A stretch of 64,000 nucleotides of DNA from Gilvimarinus gilvus. GTDB lineage: Bacteria; Pseudomonadota; Gammaproteobacteria; Pseudomonadales; Cellvibrionaceae. The notes beneath the pieces were generated by a model. It worked only from the letters and a program-made list of their open reading frames with translations. It was not told the DNA's origin and ran no database searches. Position numbers and translations under genes: made by a program. Below are positions 25,608 to 34,724 of this stretch, piece after piece (the stretch's first letter is position 1; every line of letters starts with the position of its first letter). The DNA lies in assembly GCF_030518155.1 (NCBI RefSeq), contig NZ_JAULRU010000570.1, forward strand, positions 1-64,000, in the 5' to 3' direction.

Positions 25608-26756
25608 TTAACCCAACAAACAATTGCGCAGGTGTTGATTCAAAGAGCTAAGGCTGGTTCGTTCGCATACGGCGACATCAAACAGTTTTGCGCGCTCTTT
25701 AGAGTGTGACGCAATGCTATGGAAGCTTACTAAAATGCCTGTGGTTTTAATGCCCCCCAAATGTTTAATTAGTGAGCCGAGTTTATATACCACGTCGTTC
25801 GCAGATTGATTATCAAACCTACTGGTTTTACACTCTATAACCACAAGGCGATTATCGTAAAGTACCATTACGTCCAGTTCATTGCGCACGGGTCGGCGCT
25901 TCTGACTCTCGAGCCAATTTATCTCCACGCTGCGGGCAATGTCCTGAATTTGCGGCAGTTCAGATCGCAATTTAAGTAACTCGCTGAACACCAGCTCCTC
26001 CAACCAGCCACCGTTGGCAAAGAATCTTGCTGTAGCATCGGTAAACGTCAGCCTGTTGCCTGACAGTGTGGCGAGCCCGCAGTCTATGAGTTGGTCGAGC
26101 AACTGACTGAATGCCGTGTGACCGGATAGATGAGCGTCGTCAAGCGTGCAGGCAAGCGAGCTTTCAGCCTTGGCCGCATAGTAGTTTAGAATTCCCATGG
26201 CTTTACTGTAGGTGTCTGCCGAGGCAATCCAATGCTCCGCCAAGGCCCGGTAGCTCGCGGGAATGCCCTGACGCTCTAACTCTGAGACTTTAAGCCCGTG
26301 GCTGTGTAAAAATGCGGGTAACTTAATTTTGTCTTGCAGATTAAAGTCTGGCTCTTGTGTTGGGTTGCTGAGCCAACGTACCCAGTCGTTGTGTAAATAA
26401 AAGGCGGGCAGGTTGCGGTAGAAAAAAACCTCATGCGCGACGATGCTGATGGGTTTAAAGCCGCAGGTGTTATTAAGAACTAATTTTTCCCCTTTTTCTA
26501 CCCGCTTATCCACCAGGGCTTCAATGTCACGCCTGATGCTATCAACATCCCAGATGTTATTCAGTTCAACGCCGGTACACTTGATGCCCATGGGCTGGCA
26601 GACTTGAATCAGCCACTGTTGATACTCGTAATAATCGGCGCCGGGCGGGGTGATTAGTACAATTTCGTCGGGCTTTAGACGTGAATCGAGTAGGGGGCAG
26701 AGATTGGGGCTGGGCTGATCTGAAATGATTAAAAAGTGTACGCGTTGAGAGTCCAT
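25608..26756 (-). CDS. Card1/Can2-like CARF-nuclease (DUF1887 family)
   Basis: This 382-aa protein has an N-terminal CARF domain (about 1-140; VHFLIISDQPSPNLCPLL, then the ligand loop NNTCGFKPISIVAHEVFF at 95-112), a middle helical or winged region, and a C-terminal PD-(D/E)xK nuclease: GGWLEELVF (249-257), NELDV (292-296) and VIECKTS (306-312), which give the E, D and ExK residues. Card1 and Can2 proteins bind cyclic tetra-adenylate made by type III CRISPR complexes and then cut DNA or RNA nonspecifically. All catalytic residues appear intact. It is convergent with the VirD4-like operon, and no CRISPR genes are near. Confidence 0.82.
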   Translation of the reverse strand: MDSQRVHFLIISDQPSPNLCPLLDSRLKPDEIVLITPPGADYYEYQQWLIQVCQPMGIKCTGVELNNIWDVDSIRRDIEALVDKRVEKGEKLVLNNTCGFKPISIVAHEVFFYRNLPAFYLHNDWVRWLSNPTQEPDFNLQDKIKLPAFLHSHGLKVSELERQGIPASYRALAEHWIASADTYSKAMGILNYYAAKAESSLACTLDDAHLSGHTAFSQLLDQLIDCGLATLSGNRLTFTDATARFFANGGWLEELVFSELLKLRSELPQIQDIARSVEINWLESQKRRPVRNELDVMVLYDNRLVVIECKTSRFDNQSANDVVYKLGSLIKHLGGIKTTGILVSFHSIASHSKERAKLFDVAVCERTSLSSLNQHLRNCLLG

Positions 26757-26826
26757 TGGGCGGCATAATCCTGCTTAGTATTTCAAGCCAGTGTAATTTG
26801 CCGAGGACGTGCTGTACAGAAAAAAG

Positions 26827-26845
26827 CGGCGGGACATGCCCGCCG
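26827..26845 (-). terminator. Rho-independent terminator after the pectate lyase gene
   Basis: CGGCGGG-ACATG-CCCGCCG forms a perfect 7-bp stem, followed on the minus strand by CTTTTTTC. It lies about 25 bases after the lyase stop and ends the pectin cluster. Confidence 0.75.
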
Positions 26846-26870
26846 AAATATTACAGCCTTGCGAGGAGAA

Positions 26871-28028
26871 CTAAGGTGAGGGTAAGCATTCAGTGATTTT
26901 GCCGCTGCCTGCGTAGTCGAGAAGGTGCTGTTTGACCTCATCAACAGGCATTGCGGTGTAGTCGTAAGGTGGGGTGTAACTTACCGTTGATTCCAGATCG
27001 GTGCCGGGCCCGGCGATAATATCGCCACCTGACGGGTTGCTCCAGCTGATGTCAGTGTAGAGGTTGTCTGCCACATCCCAGTAACCAATCTCTTCCGAGT
27101 AGAAGCTGACGATGGGGTTTTTTACATCTTCAAAAACGGTACCCTCTATTCGAATATTGGCGCCCATGCGCGAGTTGATAGCGGTAGAGGTAACGCCTTG
27201 GTAGAGGTTATTTAATATATGGCCTTCGCCAAAGCGAAACAGGGGCATACGCGAACTGGCGTTTTCCCAGTGGTTGGCATAGAAGGTGACGCGGCGGTGG
27301 CTAGAGTCGGTATCGCTGCTGCCCCACAGTGAGGTTTTCCAGCTGTCGTGCAAATAGTTGTAAGACAGTGTGATGTTGTCGACATCACGTTTGCCGCTGA
27401 TTAATTCATCGTAAAAGTCCTTGTCGCTATCAAGGTCGTTGTAAATTTCGTTGTGGTCGATCCATATATTGTTGGCCGGGCCTTCCAGGCTAATGCCATC
27501 TTTCGCACCAATAGTGACATAGCGAATGGTTAGGTTGCGAATAATAATATTTGACGCGCGGCGAACATACAGGCCAATGCCGTCAAGTAGGGCGTTGTCG
27601 CCAACACCGATAATGGAAACGTCGTCGACGTCCTTGATGTCAAAATTATCGCCCGGGGAGTTCTCCGGCGTGATAGTGCCGTCAACAAAAATAGTGAGCG
27701 GGTTGCTGCCTTTTTGGCTAATCGCCTGGGCCAATTCTTCACCGGTTGTGACAGTGACGATGTCGCCACCGGCGCCACCGGTGGTACCGTCGCCAAGGCT
27801 GGCAAAACCCACCACCGTATTCATCATATCGCAGTGACTCATTTGCGAGCTGCTGGAGCTCGATTCACTGGATGAGGACTCCGAAGAGCTGGACGAGCTC
27901 GATGAGCTACTTTCGCTACTGCTTGAATTGTTGCTGCCGTTGCTGGAGCCGGTAGGGCCACCACCGCCACCGCAGGCACTGAGAAGAGCACTGATTACCA
28001 GTGCGCTGGAAAGAGATACTGCTTTCAT
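26871..28028 (-). CDS. pectate lyase, polysaccharide lyase family 1, lipoprotein with polyserine linker
   Basis: The 385-aa protein has a lipoprotein signal with lipobox LSAC (Cys19), then a serine-rich linker (about residues 26-61), then a PL1 parallel beta-helix domain. PL1 motifs are NIIIRNLTIRYV, NIWIDHNEIYNDLDSDKDFY, RDVDNITLSYNYLHDSWKT and RRVTFYANHWENASSRMPLFRFG; the arginine in ASSRMPLFR is the usual catalytic base region. PL1 enzymes cut polygalacturonate by beta-elimination with calcium. The lipid anchor places it on the outer membrane, perhaps outside. Polyserine linkers are typical of Saccharophagus and Cellvibrio enzymes. It follows the lipoprotein and TonB receptor genes in the same direction. 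Confidence 0.9.
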   Translation of the reverse strand: MKAVSLSSALVISALLSACGGGGGPTGSSNGSNNSSSSESSSSSSSSSSESSSSESSSSSSQMSHCDMMNTVVGFASLGDGTTGGAGGDIVTVTTGEELAQAISQKGSNPLTIFVDGTITPENSPGDNFDIKDVDDVSIIGVGDNALLDGIGLYVRRASNIIIRNLTIRYVTIGAKDGISLEGPANNIWIDHNEIYNDLDSDKDFYDELISGKRDVDNITLSYNYLHDSWKTSLWGSSDTDSSHRRVTFYANHWENASSRMPLFRFGEGHILNNLYQGVTSTAINSRMGANIRIEGTVFEDVKNPIVSFYSEEIGYWDVADNLYTDISWSNPSGGDIIAGPGTDLESTVSYTPPYDYTAMPVDEVKQHLLDYAGSGKITECLPSP

Positions 28029-28071
28029 AACGTCTACTCTCTTGCTAACGCTGACTAATCAGCGATAAAGA

Positions 28072-28094
28072 GCGCGGCTGCTGCACAGCCGCGC
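28072..28094 (-). terminator. terminator-like hairpin between the lipoprotein and pectate lyase genes
   Basis: GCGCGGCTG (28072-28080) and CAGCCGCGC (28086-28094) form a perfect 9-bp stem, followed on the minus strand by TCTTTAT, a short and broken T run. It may reduce read-through into the lyase gene or protect the upstream mRNA. Confidence 0.55.
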
Positions 28095-28101
28095 CTAAGT
28101 C

Positions 28102-30243
28102 TTAAGGGGCAATTTCTTCAACAAGTATGTTGTCGAATTCGATGGTGATATTGTTTTCACCAGGCGCCGCATAAAGACCTACGTACCAGCTGTCGCTTTC
28201 CGGTGTGGCTTTGAAGTCAGAAGTGCTGTTGGCTTGCTCGAAATCAACACCGTTTTTCGAGTAGTAGCGCTTCAGACGTTTGCCGTCGCCATCGTCGTAG
28301 ATTTCGATACGCACATAATCGCCCACTTCTAGCTCACTAATGTTCGAGCGCGAGCGGCTACCACTTGGTTTCATTTGTGCGCGTGAACCAATCAGCTCCG
28401 CTGGGTCGCCATCGACATAGAAGCCCGCATCAGCCCAACCTGCCAGATCAGCATAGTCGGCGACAGGGTCCATGTTTTCCATGATCATAATGCCGAAACG
28501 ATAGGCGTTACCGGCACCGACATCAGCTCCGGTGATGTTGGAGATCTGTGCGGTGAACATAAAGTCACTCATCTCAACCATTTTGCCTGCGAAGTAAAGG
28601 TTGTGATTGGACGATGACATATTGCCGCCCGTCGCGCTTAACGTTACCGCGGTATCGGTGTTTTCGGTTACCTCACCTGCAGGCGCGATATCGGAGCTGC
28701 CAGCAAGATTCAGCGTGTAAGGAGTCCAGCCTTCGCCGTCAGCATCGAGATACTCGATGGTAAACTCGGAGAATGACAGGTTGCCTACACGGCTGTCCGC
28801 TCGAACTTGCAGGAATGACGTTGTGGTTCCAAGATCAGGCTCCAACACCAGCTCATAGGGCAGGGATGTTACGTCGTCTGGAGTAATTTCAGAGAACTTA
28901 GAGTCGCCACCGTGAATAGAGTTGCCAGAGCTTGTGGTGTTGTTGTCAATGTACACCTGGAACTTACCGGGGTCGGCTGGATCCGCGCTGGTGAAATCTT
29001 CAATCATCATCTTAATGCGGTACGGACGCGACAGGTCCATGTTGCCCGATGGTGTTACGCCATCGGCCGTAGCCACACCGGTATCCCCGATGGTGAAGCG
29101 AGCGTTGTTCAGACTTAGCTGATTGTTTTCAATGGTGATACGACTGCTGCCGCTGGTGACCTTGTAGAAAGGATCTTCACGGTTGCTTGAAATCGACAGG
29201 AAGTCGGCTTCGTCATTTTCACCGAAGAAGGTTTCGGCATCTGCCGAGAAATCCAATGTCAGTGGCAGGCCAGTAAAGGGCGTACCTTCGTTGGGTTCTA
29301 CAGGGGCATTGTTGTCGTCGCCGCCGGTGATTGGGTTAACCAGTTTATAGATGGAGTCTTTGGTTGAACAATCGGGCTGCGAGTCACCGTTCGATTCGCT
29401 TTGGTATTCAATGACCAGGTCGTCAAACACTGCCCAGCCACCGCTGGAAACGCGGAATGAGAAGAAAGAGTTCTCGGTGCCCACGAGATCAGGTTTAGAG
29501 CCAACTAATTCACCGCCTGCCTGCAAGGTGGTATCGCCCGGAATATTGATCTCAACACGCTGACCCGGTACCAGATTGTTTACCGGCTGGTTGAAGATAC
29601 GTGAGCCGACGTTACCGCCGCCGTGAATAGAGCTCGCTTCGCTGGTGGTGTTGTTATCAACGTAAATTTGGAAGTCACTTGAGCTAGCGGTGTCTGGCAC
29701 AGCTACAACACAGAACGAAATTCTGTAGTCCTGGGTTAAGTCCAGCTCGCCCCAACTTAAGCCCTCATCAATGCCATCGCCCGGCGTGGAATCTTTCCGT
29801 GGGTCGGCGACGTCACCTGCCAGTGGTGAAACGGTTTGGCCAATGGTAAAGCGCGAATCGCCCAAACGCATTTTTTGATCGTTATCAGCGGTAATCCAGT
29901 TACCGCCATCCATGTCGACAGTACCATCTTCCATAAAAACACCGGCCATGGAGTAGTAAAAACCATTTTCACCGTCCTCAGCGTCGCTGGCGAGAGCGCG
30001 ATAGCCCGAGGTAAAAAAGGTTTGCGTATCCGCCGCACTGAAATCTTCCAGAATGGGCAGGGCAGTGTTGGTGATCGTGGGTAGATCGCTGCCACCGTCA
30101 CCGCCGTCGCCACCACCGGTGCCGGGATCTGGGTTTTCGATATTAATGATAATATCTGGCGCGCTGGAGTCTGGTTCGCTTCCACAGCCGGCCAGAATTG
30201 AGCTGGAGATGATCAGAGAGCTCAGAAGTCCTAGCTTGTTCAT
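28102..30243 (-). CDS. surface lipoprotein with two repeated domains, probably pectin-binding or -processing
   Basis: The 713-aa protein has lipobox LAGC (Cys20), a Gly/Asp/Pro-rich linker (37-53) and two homologous beta-rich modules of about 200 residues. Matching landmarks are FQIYVDNNTTSEASSIHGGG (191-210) and FQVYIDNNTTSSGNSIHGGD (428-447), also SRFTIGQT (130-137) and ARFTIGDT (381-388). The C-terminal part (about 520-713) looks like another jelly-roll, with YVRIEIYDDGDGKRLKRYYS and IEFDNILVEEI. I know no name for the repeat; carbohydrate binding is suggested by lipid anchoring, beta structure and its place between a TonB receptor and a pectate lyase. No lyase catalytic site was recognised. 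Confidence 0.65.
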   Translation of the reverse strand: MNKLGLLSSLIISSSILAGCGSEPDSSAPDIIINIENPDPGTGGGDGGDGGSDLPTITNTALPILEDFSAADTQTFFTSGYRALASDAEDGENGFYYSMAGVFMEDGTVDMDGGNWITADNDQKMRLGDSRFTIGQTVSPLAGDVADPRKDSTPGDGIDEGLSWGELDLTQDYRISFCVVAVPDTASSSDFQIYVDNNTTSEASSIHGGGNVGSRIFNQPVNNLVPGQRVEINIPGDTTLQAGGELVGSKPDLVGTENSFFSFRVSSGGWAVFDDLVIEYQSESNGDSQPDCSTKDSIYKLVNPITGGDDNNAPVEPNEGTPFTGLPLTLDFSADAETFFGENDEADFLSISSNREDPFYKVTSGSSRITIENNQLSLNNARFTIGDTGVATADGVTPSGNMDLSRPYRIKMMIEDFTSADPADPGKFQVYIDNNTTSSGNSIHGGDSKFSEITPDDVTSLPYELVLEPDLGTTTSFLQVRADSRVGNLSFSEFTIEYLDADGEGWTPYTLNLAGSSDIAPAGEVTENTDTAVTLSATGGNMSSSNHNLYFAGKMVEMSDFMFTAQISNITGADVGAGNAYRFGIMIMENMDPVADYADLAGWADAGFYVDGDPAELIGSRAQMKPSGSRSRSNISELEVGDYVRIEIYDDGDGKRLKRYYSKNGVDFEQANSTSDFKATPESDSWYVGLYAAPGENNITIEFDNILVEEIAP

Positions 30244-30274
30244 AACAATTACCTTTTCATTATTGTGAGTCTTG

Positions 30275-30293
30275 ACCGGCGCCAGGCGCCGGT
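30275..30293 (-). other. GC-rich hairpin between TonB receptor and lipoprotein genes
   Basis: ACCGGCGCC-A-GGCGCCGGT is a perfect inverted repeat with no T run on either side. It lies just after the receptor stop. It may stabilise the upstream part of the mRNA or mark a processing site. Confidence 0.4.
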
Positions 30294-30303
30294 TGCTGAT
30301 GAG

Positions 30304-33276
30304 TTACATGAATTTAACGTTGATGCCCACTTGATAAGAGGTGCCGTAGTCTTCCGATTCGAACAGCATGTTGCCGCGCGAGTATTGGTTGCCACGGAAG
30401 TACTTAAAGCTTTTGTCCTCGGTCAGGTTGATCGCGTCAAAGTACAGCTTAATGTCGTCGGTGACTTGATACGTGGCCTTGAAGTCGAGACCGAAAGTGT
30501 CGTCGTCGTATACATCAGCCCAGTCCGCACAGTTCTCGGGGTAGGCGGCACCCGTGTCAGCGGCAATGTCAGCCTTTGAGCACGAACCGATACGCTCGAG
30601 TACTTTGCTGCGATAGTTGCTGATTAAACGCAGTGAGAAGTCGTCATTCTCCCAACCAACCGTAAGGTTAACCGTGGTGTCAGCTTGATTCGGCAGTTGA
30701 ATCTCTTCGGCACGGATGGTGTCACCGACATTGGCTTCACTGTCGATCAATGTCATGTTGCTTTGTACAAATAACCCGAGAGGGAAATATTGCGAGTACG
30801 ACAACTCAATACCGTAAACTTTGGCGTTTTCACCGTTGGTTGTCAGGTTGACGTCGTTGTAAACCTGATTGGGGGCGAAATAAAATTCGCTGATTTGATC
30901 CACCGGTATTGTTACCGGCATGTCTTCAAAGGAGCTTTGAACGCCGGAAACATCGACGATAAAGTCGGCAATATCTTTATAGAAAAAGGCCGCCTGCACG
31001 TATAAATCTTCGCTGGCGTACCAGGAGATCGATGTATCAAAGTTTGTCGATGTCATGGCGGTGAGGGTAGGGTTACCCAAGTTGATGACATTGTCGGGGC
31101 TGACGTAGAAATTCTGACTGCTTGCGGACAAGTCATCCAGAGATTGCGCACCGATATCGGTGGGGCTGTCACTACACTCACCGTAGTTGGGACTGTCGAC
31201 GATGTCGTTACACACCTCAACCCGACCATCGAATGATGCATAAGCTCGGGCCTGATTAAACGAAGGGCGTGTAAAGCTGGTCCACAAAGAGGCGCGAACC
31301 AATATGTCCTCTCGGGGCTCGTAGCGGTAGTGCAAGCTTGGGAAGAAATCGTCGTACTTACTCGAAGCACCTTCCATAGGGACGGCAATATCTAGTACGG
31401 TAGCTTCGTTGGCAACTTCGAAGCGATCGTTGCGAATCGACAGATTCCCCGTAGATGAAAACTCGGTTTGCGCCCAACGTACACCGGCAATCAAGCTGGA
31501 GTTGTCCGAAATTTGGAACTCGCCCATAAAGTAGGCGGCGGCCGTATCTTCAGACAAGGTGTAATCGTCTTTCACACTGTCCTGGCCGGTGCGCAGCGGA
31601 TCGGTATACTTAGCGATAGGCGTGGTAACGTCCAGCAGGTATTCGGCGGCATCCAGAGTAATAAAATCGTGCTGAATGTCCGGGTGGGCCGGGGTGAAAG
31701 TTGCAAAATCACCGAGCCGACCGCCGGCAAACTGCAAGCACTCTTCGTCACCTTCACAGCCATTGGTGAAATCACCGGGTACAACGCTCCAGCGGTCTTT
31801 GTTGCGGTCACGCTGGCGCTCTTTGGCGGTAACACCAAACTTGATGTAATTGAGAAAATCGCTGTCTGCGAACTCTTTTTTCAAGTCGAGCTTAACTTGG
31901 TTGAGTTCATCTTCCCGGAAGCTGTCTTCGATAAAGATGTTGTCGTACAGTAAGTTTTCCTGCAGGCGCTGTCCGTCCTGATAGCCATTAAGGCCACCAT
32001 AACCGCCGGATTGCGGCAAGCTTGAGGAGCCGGTTAACGCTTCTAGCACATCGGGTGCAACCACTTGGCCCTGAATATAGCCAGGCCCGGCAACGCCCAA
32101 CATGGGTAAGTCGCGGGCGCGGAACTGCACGCGGCGACCGTCGGGCTTAGTCCACTCACCCAACGAGTAGGCATAAGAGTAGTCCACCGTCCAGCCATCG
32201 CCAAAGTTGTTTTCACCGCCAAACGACATCGCCGTTGTTTCAGACGTGCCGTCTTGAATAAAGAATTGTTGCTGCAAGTCGGTATCGACTAAACCAAATA
32301 ATCCACTTGCAGAATCGGTATGGACAATGTCTCCGGAGCCCGCCTGGCCAAAACGGTAATATTCACGCAAGGCGGTGTCGAGATCGTCGTACTTTGTGTA
32401 ACTGAACTTTGCGTAGTATTCGCTGTTTTCGTTTGGGCGGAAGCCTAAGTCCAGCGAGCCGGAGGAGCGGGTGCGTTCGGCGTCTTCCTGGCGCGCTTCA
32501 TAGCGAAATGGAATTAACAAGGTATCACCCTGATAATCTTCCGGCAGAGTAGAGACGTCCGGCGTTACATAACGAGGTAGAGAGTCAGAGTGGTGCTGTA
32601 CCTGGTAAACCACCGATGAGCGGTCTTCGTGCGAGAGCGAGTAACCCACACCGATGGTGTCATCGGCAAACAGGTGTGAGCCGCTCAATGAGACTTTAGG
32701 GTTAATCTCTTCTTTGTAGGATTGATAGTTACCTTGTACCTTGAGGCTTACGGTGTCCTTTTTGCGGTCAAACGCTGAAATCGTGTTTACGTTGACGGTA
32801 CCACCAATGGAGTTCAGGTCCATATCGGGTGTTAGTGCCTTGATCACCTCAATTGAGCTCAAAATATCGGATGGCAGTGAGTCGAGCGCTACGGCGCGAC
32901 TGTCGGCGCCCGCCGAAGCTAGTTCGTTGCCGTTCATGCTGACAGACACAAAGCCTGGCCCCAAACCGCGGACGGTGACAAACTTACCTTCACCTTCAGA
33001 CTTCTGCAGTGTTATACCCGGCAAACGTTGCAGGGACTCAGCGACGTTCTGATCGGCGAAGTCACCGACGTCATCGGTCGCAATGATGGAGCTGAAAGCG
33101 TCTTTGTTGCGCTCGCGTTCACGTGCGTTGAGTTCGGCCTGACGTACACCTTTAACAATCACTTCTTCAAGGTTTTCGGTCTGGCCAGAGTCGGCTGACG
33201 GGGGAGCATCCTGAGCATAAAGGTGGCCCGATGAGGCCATCGCGATCATCAAAGGAAGCAGGCGGTACTTCGACAT
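30304..33276 (-). CDS. TonB-dependent outer-membrane receptor for pectin oligosaccharides (inferred)
   Basis: The 990-aa protein has a signal peptide (MSKYRLLPLMIAMASSGHLYAQ), a TonB-box-like region (NLEEVIVKGVR), a plug domain (ESLQRLPGITLQ, FVTVRGLGPGFVSVSMNG, IEVIKALTPDMDLNSIGGTV) and a large 22-strand barrel ending in INVKFM. The size and the EVIVKGVRQAELNARERERN start fit the TonB-Xanth-Caul group, which often takes up plant polysaccharide fragments. It leads the cluster lipoprotein-pectate lyase, so pectin oligomers are the likely substrate. Palindromic operator-like sites lie upstream. Confidence 0.88.
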   Translation of the reverse strand: MSKYRLLPLMIAMASSGHLYAQDAPPSADSGQTENLEEVIVKGVRQAELNARERERNKDAFSSIIATDDVGDFADQNVAESLQRLPGITLQKSEGEGKFVTVRGLGPGFVSVSMNGNELASAGADSRAVALDSLPSDILSSIEVIKALTPDMDLNSIGGTVNVNTISAFDRKKDTVSLKVQGNYQSYKEEINPKVSLSGSHLFADDTIGVGYSLSHEDRSSVVYQVQHHSDSLPRYVTPDVSTLPEDYQGDTLLIPFRYEARQEDAERTRSSGSLDLGFRPNENSEYYAKFSYTKYDDLDTALREYYRFGQAGSGDIVHTDSASGLFGLVDTDLQQQFFIQDGTSETTAMSFGGENNFGDGWTVDYSYAYSLGEWTKPDGRRVQFRARDLPMLGVAGPGYIQGQVVAPDVLEALTGSSSLPQSGGYGGLNGYQDGQRLQENLLYDNIFIEDSFREDELNQVKLDLKKEFADSDFLNYIKFGVTAKERQRDRNKDRWSVVPGDFTNGCEGDEECLQFAGGRLGDFATFTPAHPDIQHDFITLDAAEYLLDVTTPIAKYTDPLRTGQDSVKDDYTLSEDTAAAYFMGEFQISDNSSLIAGVRWAQTEFSSTGNLSIRNDRFEVANEATVLDIAVPMEGASSKYDDFFPSLHYRYEPREDILVRASLWTSFTRPSFNQARAYASFDGRVEVCNDIVDSPNYGECSDSPTDIGAQSLDDLSASSQNFYVSPDNVINLGNPTLTAMTSTNFDTSISWYASEDLYVQAAFFYKDIADFIVDVSGVQSSFEDMPVTIPVDQISEFYFAPNQVYNDVNLTTNGENAKVYGIELSYSQYFPLGLFVQSNMTLIDSEANVGDTIRAEEIQLPNQADTTVNLTVGWENDDFSLRLISNYRSKVLERIGSCSKADIAADTGAAYPENCADWADVYDDDTFGLDFKATYQVTDDIKLYFDAINLTEDKSFKYFRGNQYSRGNMLFESEDYGTSYQVGINVKFM

Positions 33277-33316
33277 GATTTGTCTCCGTTTTATCTATTA
33301 TTAGTCGTTCAACGGT

Positions 33317-33329
33317 TTGGTAATACCAA
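33317..33329 (-). promoter_or_regulatory. palindromic operator-like site upstream of the TonB receptor
   Basis: TTGGTAATACCAA is a 13-bp palindrome with a single central base, 41 bases upstream of the receptor start. This form is typical of GntR- or LacI-family operators controlling sugar-acid and pectin genes; the regulator is not in the window. Confidence 0.5.
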
Positions 33330-33371
33330 TTTAATGTGATGGTTGCACAAAAATCACTAAAATTCAAGAAC

Positions 33372-33404
33372 TGGTTTTACCAAGAGGTGGTTTGGTCATA
33401 CCTA
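33372..33404 (-). promoter_or_regulatory. two further operator-like motifs
   Basis: TGGTTTTACCA (33372-33382) and TTGGTCATACCTA (33392-33404) resemble the palindrome at 33317-33329. Three related sites within 90 bases suggest cooperative repression or activation of the receptor gene. Confidence 0.4.
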
Positions 33405-33583
33405 AGTGAATCGAGTATCAGCGCGACCAAAAGAAGCGCGGGTGCAAATAATAAATGTATAAAAATTAATGTTTTAGAAGATATTGTGCATGTTGAGCCT
33501 AGGTCTTCTTGGCTCGCCAGAAGAGGAACCTTCATTCCCCGTATTGTTCTGGCGAGTAAGATTTTTTGGTAAGACGATAGCGG

Positions 33584-34633
33584 TTAAGCCAAAGTCACAG
33601 ATTTATCCAGATAGACGTCCTGGATTGCCTGAAGAAGCTCAACACCTTCGGCGAAGGGTTTTTGAAACGCCTTGCGCCCACTGATTAATCCCATGCCGCC
33701 GGCGCGTTTGTTAATGACCGCCGTTTTTATGGCTTGCTCAAGGTCGTTTTCACCCGACGCACCACCGGAGTTTATTAAGCCAATGCGCCCCATGTAGCAA
33801 TTAGCCACCTGATAGCGGGTTAGGTCTATGGGGTGTTCAGTGGTCAGCTTTTGGTAGACATCGGCATGGGTTTTACCGACGTTGACGGCATTGAAACCGC
33901 CATTGGTCTCGGCCATTTTCTGTTTGATGATGTCTGCCTCGATGGTGACGCCAAGGTAGTTGGCCTGGCCTGACAGGTCCGCGGAGACGTGATGGTCATC
34001 ATTGTCCGTTTTGAAGGCAGAGTTGCGCAGGTAGCACCACAAAATAGTGACCATGCCCAGACGGTGCGCCTCGGCAAACGCTTCGGAGACCTCTTCCAGT
34101 TGCCGCCTAGAGGTGTCTGAGCCAAAGTATATTGTGGCGCCAATGCCGACCGCCCCCATATCGTAGGCCTGGCGGACGCTGGCAAACAGACGTTGGTCAT
34201 ACTGGTTGGGGTACACCAGTGCATCGTTGTGATTAATTTTTACGATAAACGGAATTTTGTGAGCGTAACGTCGCGCCACCGAGCCGAGTACGCCCAAAGT
34301 GGAGGCGACGCCATTACAGCCGCCCTCTATGGCCAGACGCACAATGTGTTCCGGGTCGAAGTACATGGGGTTGGGCGCAAAGCTTGCACCTGCCGAGTGT
34401 TCAATACCTTGGTCCACCGGTAAAATTGATACGTAGCCGGTGCCTCCAAGGCGACCGGCGTCGAGCAGCTGCTGAAAGCTGCGCATGACCGGAATGCTGC
34501 GGTCGGTGGCTGCAAAGCTGTCGCGAATGTAGTCGGGGCCAGGCAGGGTTAACGTTTCTGTCGGTATGCCTTGGCACTTATGGGTGAGCAAGCTTTCCGC
34601 CTGCTCACCCAATAACGCTTGTATGTCTATCAT
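33584..34633 (-). CDS. fbaB: fructose-bisphosphate aldolase class I, DhnA/FbaB type
   Basis: The product of about 349 aa cleaves fructose 1,6-bisphosphate to dihydroxyacetone phosphate and glyceraldehyde 3-phosphate through a Schiff base. Family traits are [52 protein letters not shown] and [15 protein letters not shown] near the end. The ATG at 34633 was chosen because AAGGAACAACTC precedes it; an in-frame extension to 34696 exists but lacks support. It follows the PPi-phosphofructokinase gene by about 90 bases on the same strand, so two successive glycolytic steps are encoded together. Confidence 0.85.
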   Translation of the reverse strand: MIDIQALLGEQAESLLTHKCQGIPTETLTLPGPDYIRDSFAATDRSIPVMRSFQQLLDAGRLGGTGYVSILPVDQGIEHSAGASFAPNPMYFDPEHIVRLAIEGGCNGVASTLGVLGSVARRYAHKIPFIVKINHNDALVYPNQYDQRLFASVRQAYDMGAVGIGATIYFGSDTSRRQLEEVSEAFAEAHRLGMVTILWCYLRNSAFKTDNDDHHVSADLSGQANYLGVTIEADIIKQKMAETNGGFNAVNVGKTHADVYQKLTTEHPIDLTRYQVANCYMGRIGLINSGGASGENDLEQAIKTAVINKRAGGMGLISGRKAFQKPFAEGVELLQAIQDVYLDKSVTLA

Positions 34634-34724
34634 GAGTTGTTCCTTGTTAACAGGTGTTGTCTCTACCTGTGGCTCTCTGGCCGCATCTTCGCGCACTTAT
34701 ATTTGTCGCGTAAGCTGCTAATAT

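Larger units (their letters stand above)
33277..33583 (-). other. promoter region of the pectin cluster
   Basis: The 307-base gap between the receptor start and the aldolase stop holds the three GGT-N-ACC motifs listed separately and AT-rich stretches. No gene was seen. Confidence 0.5.
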
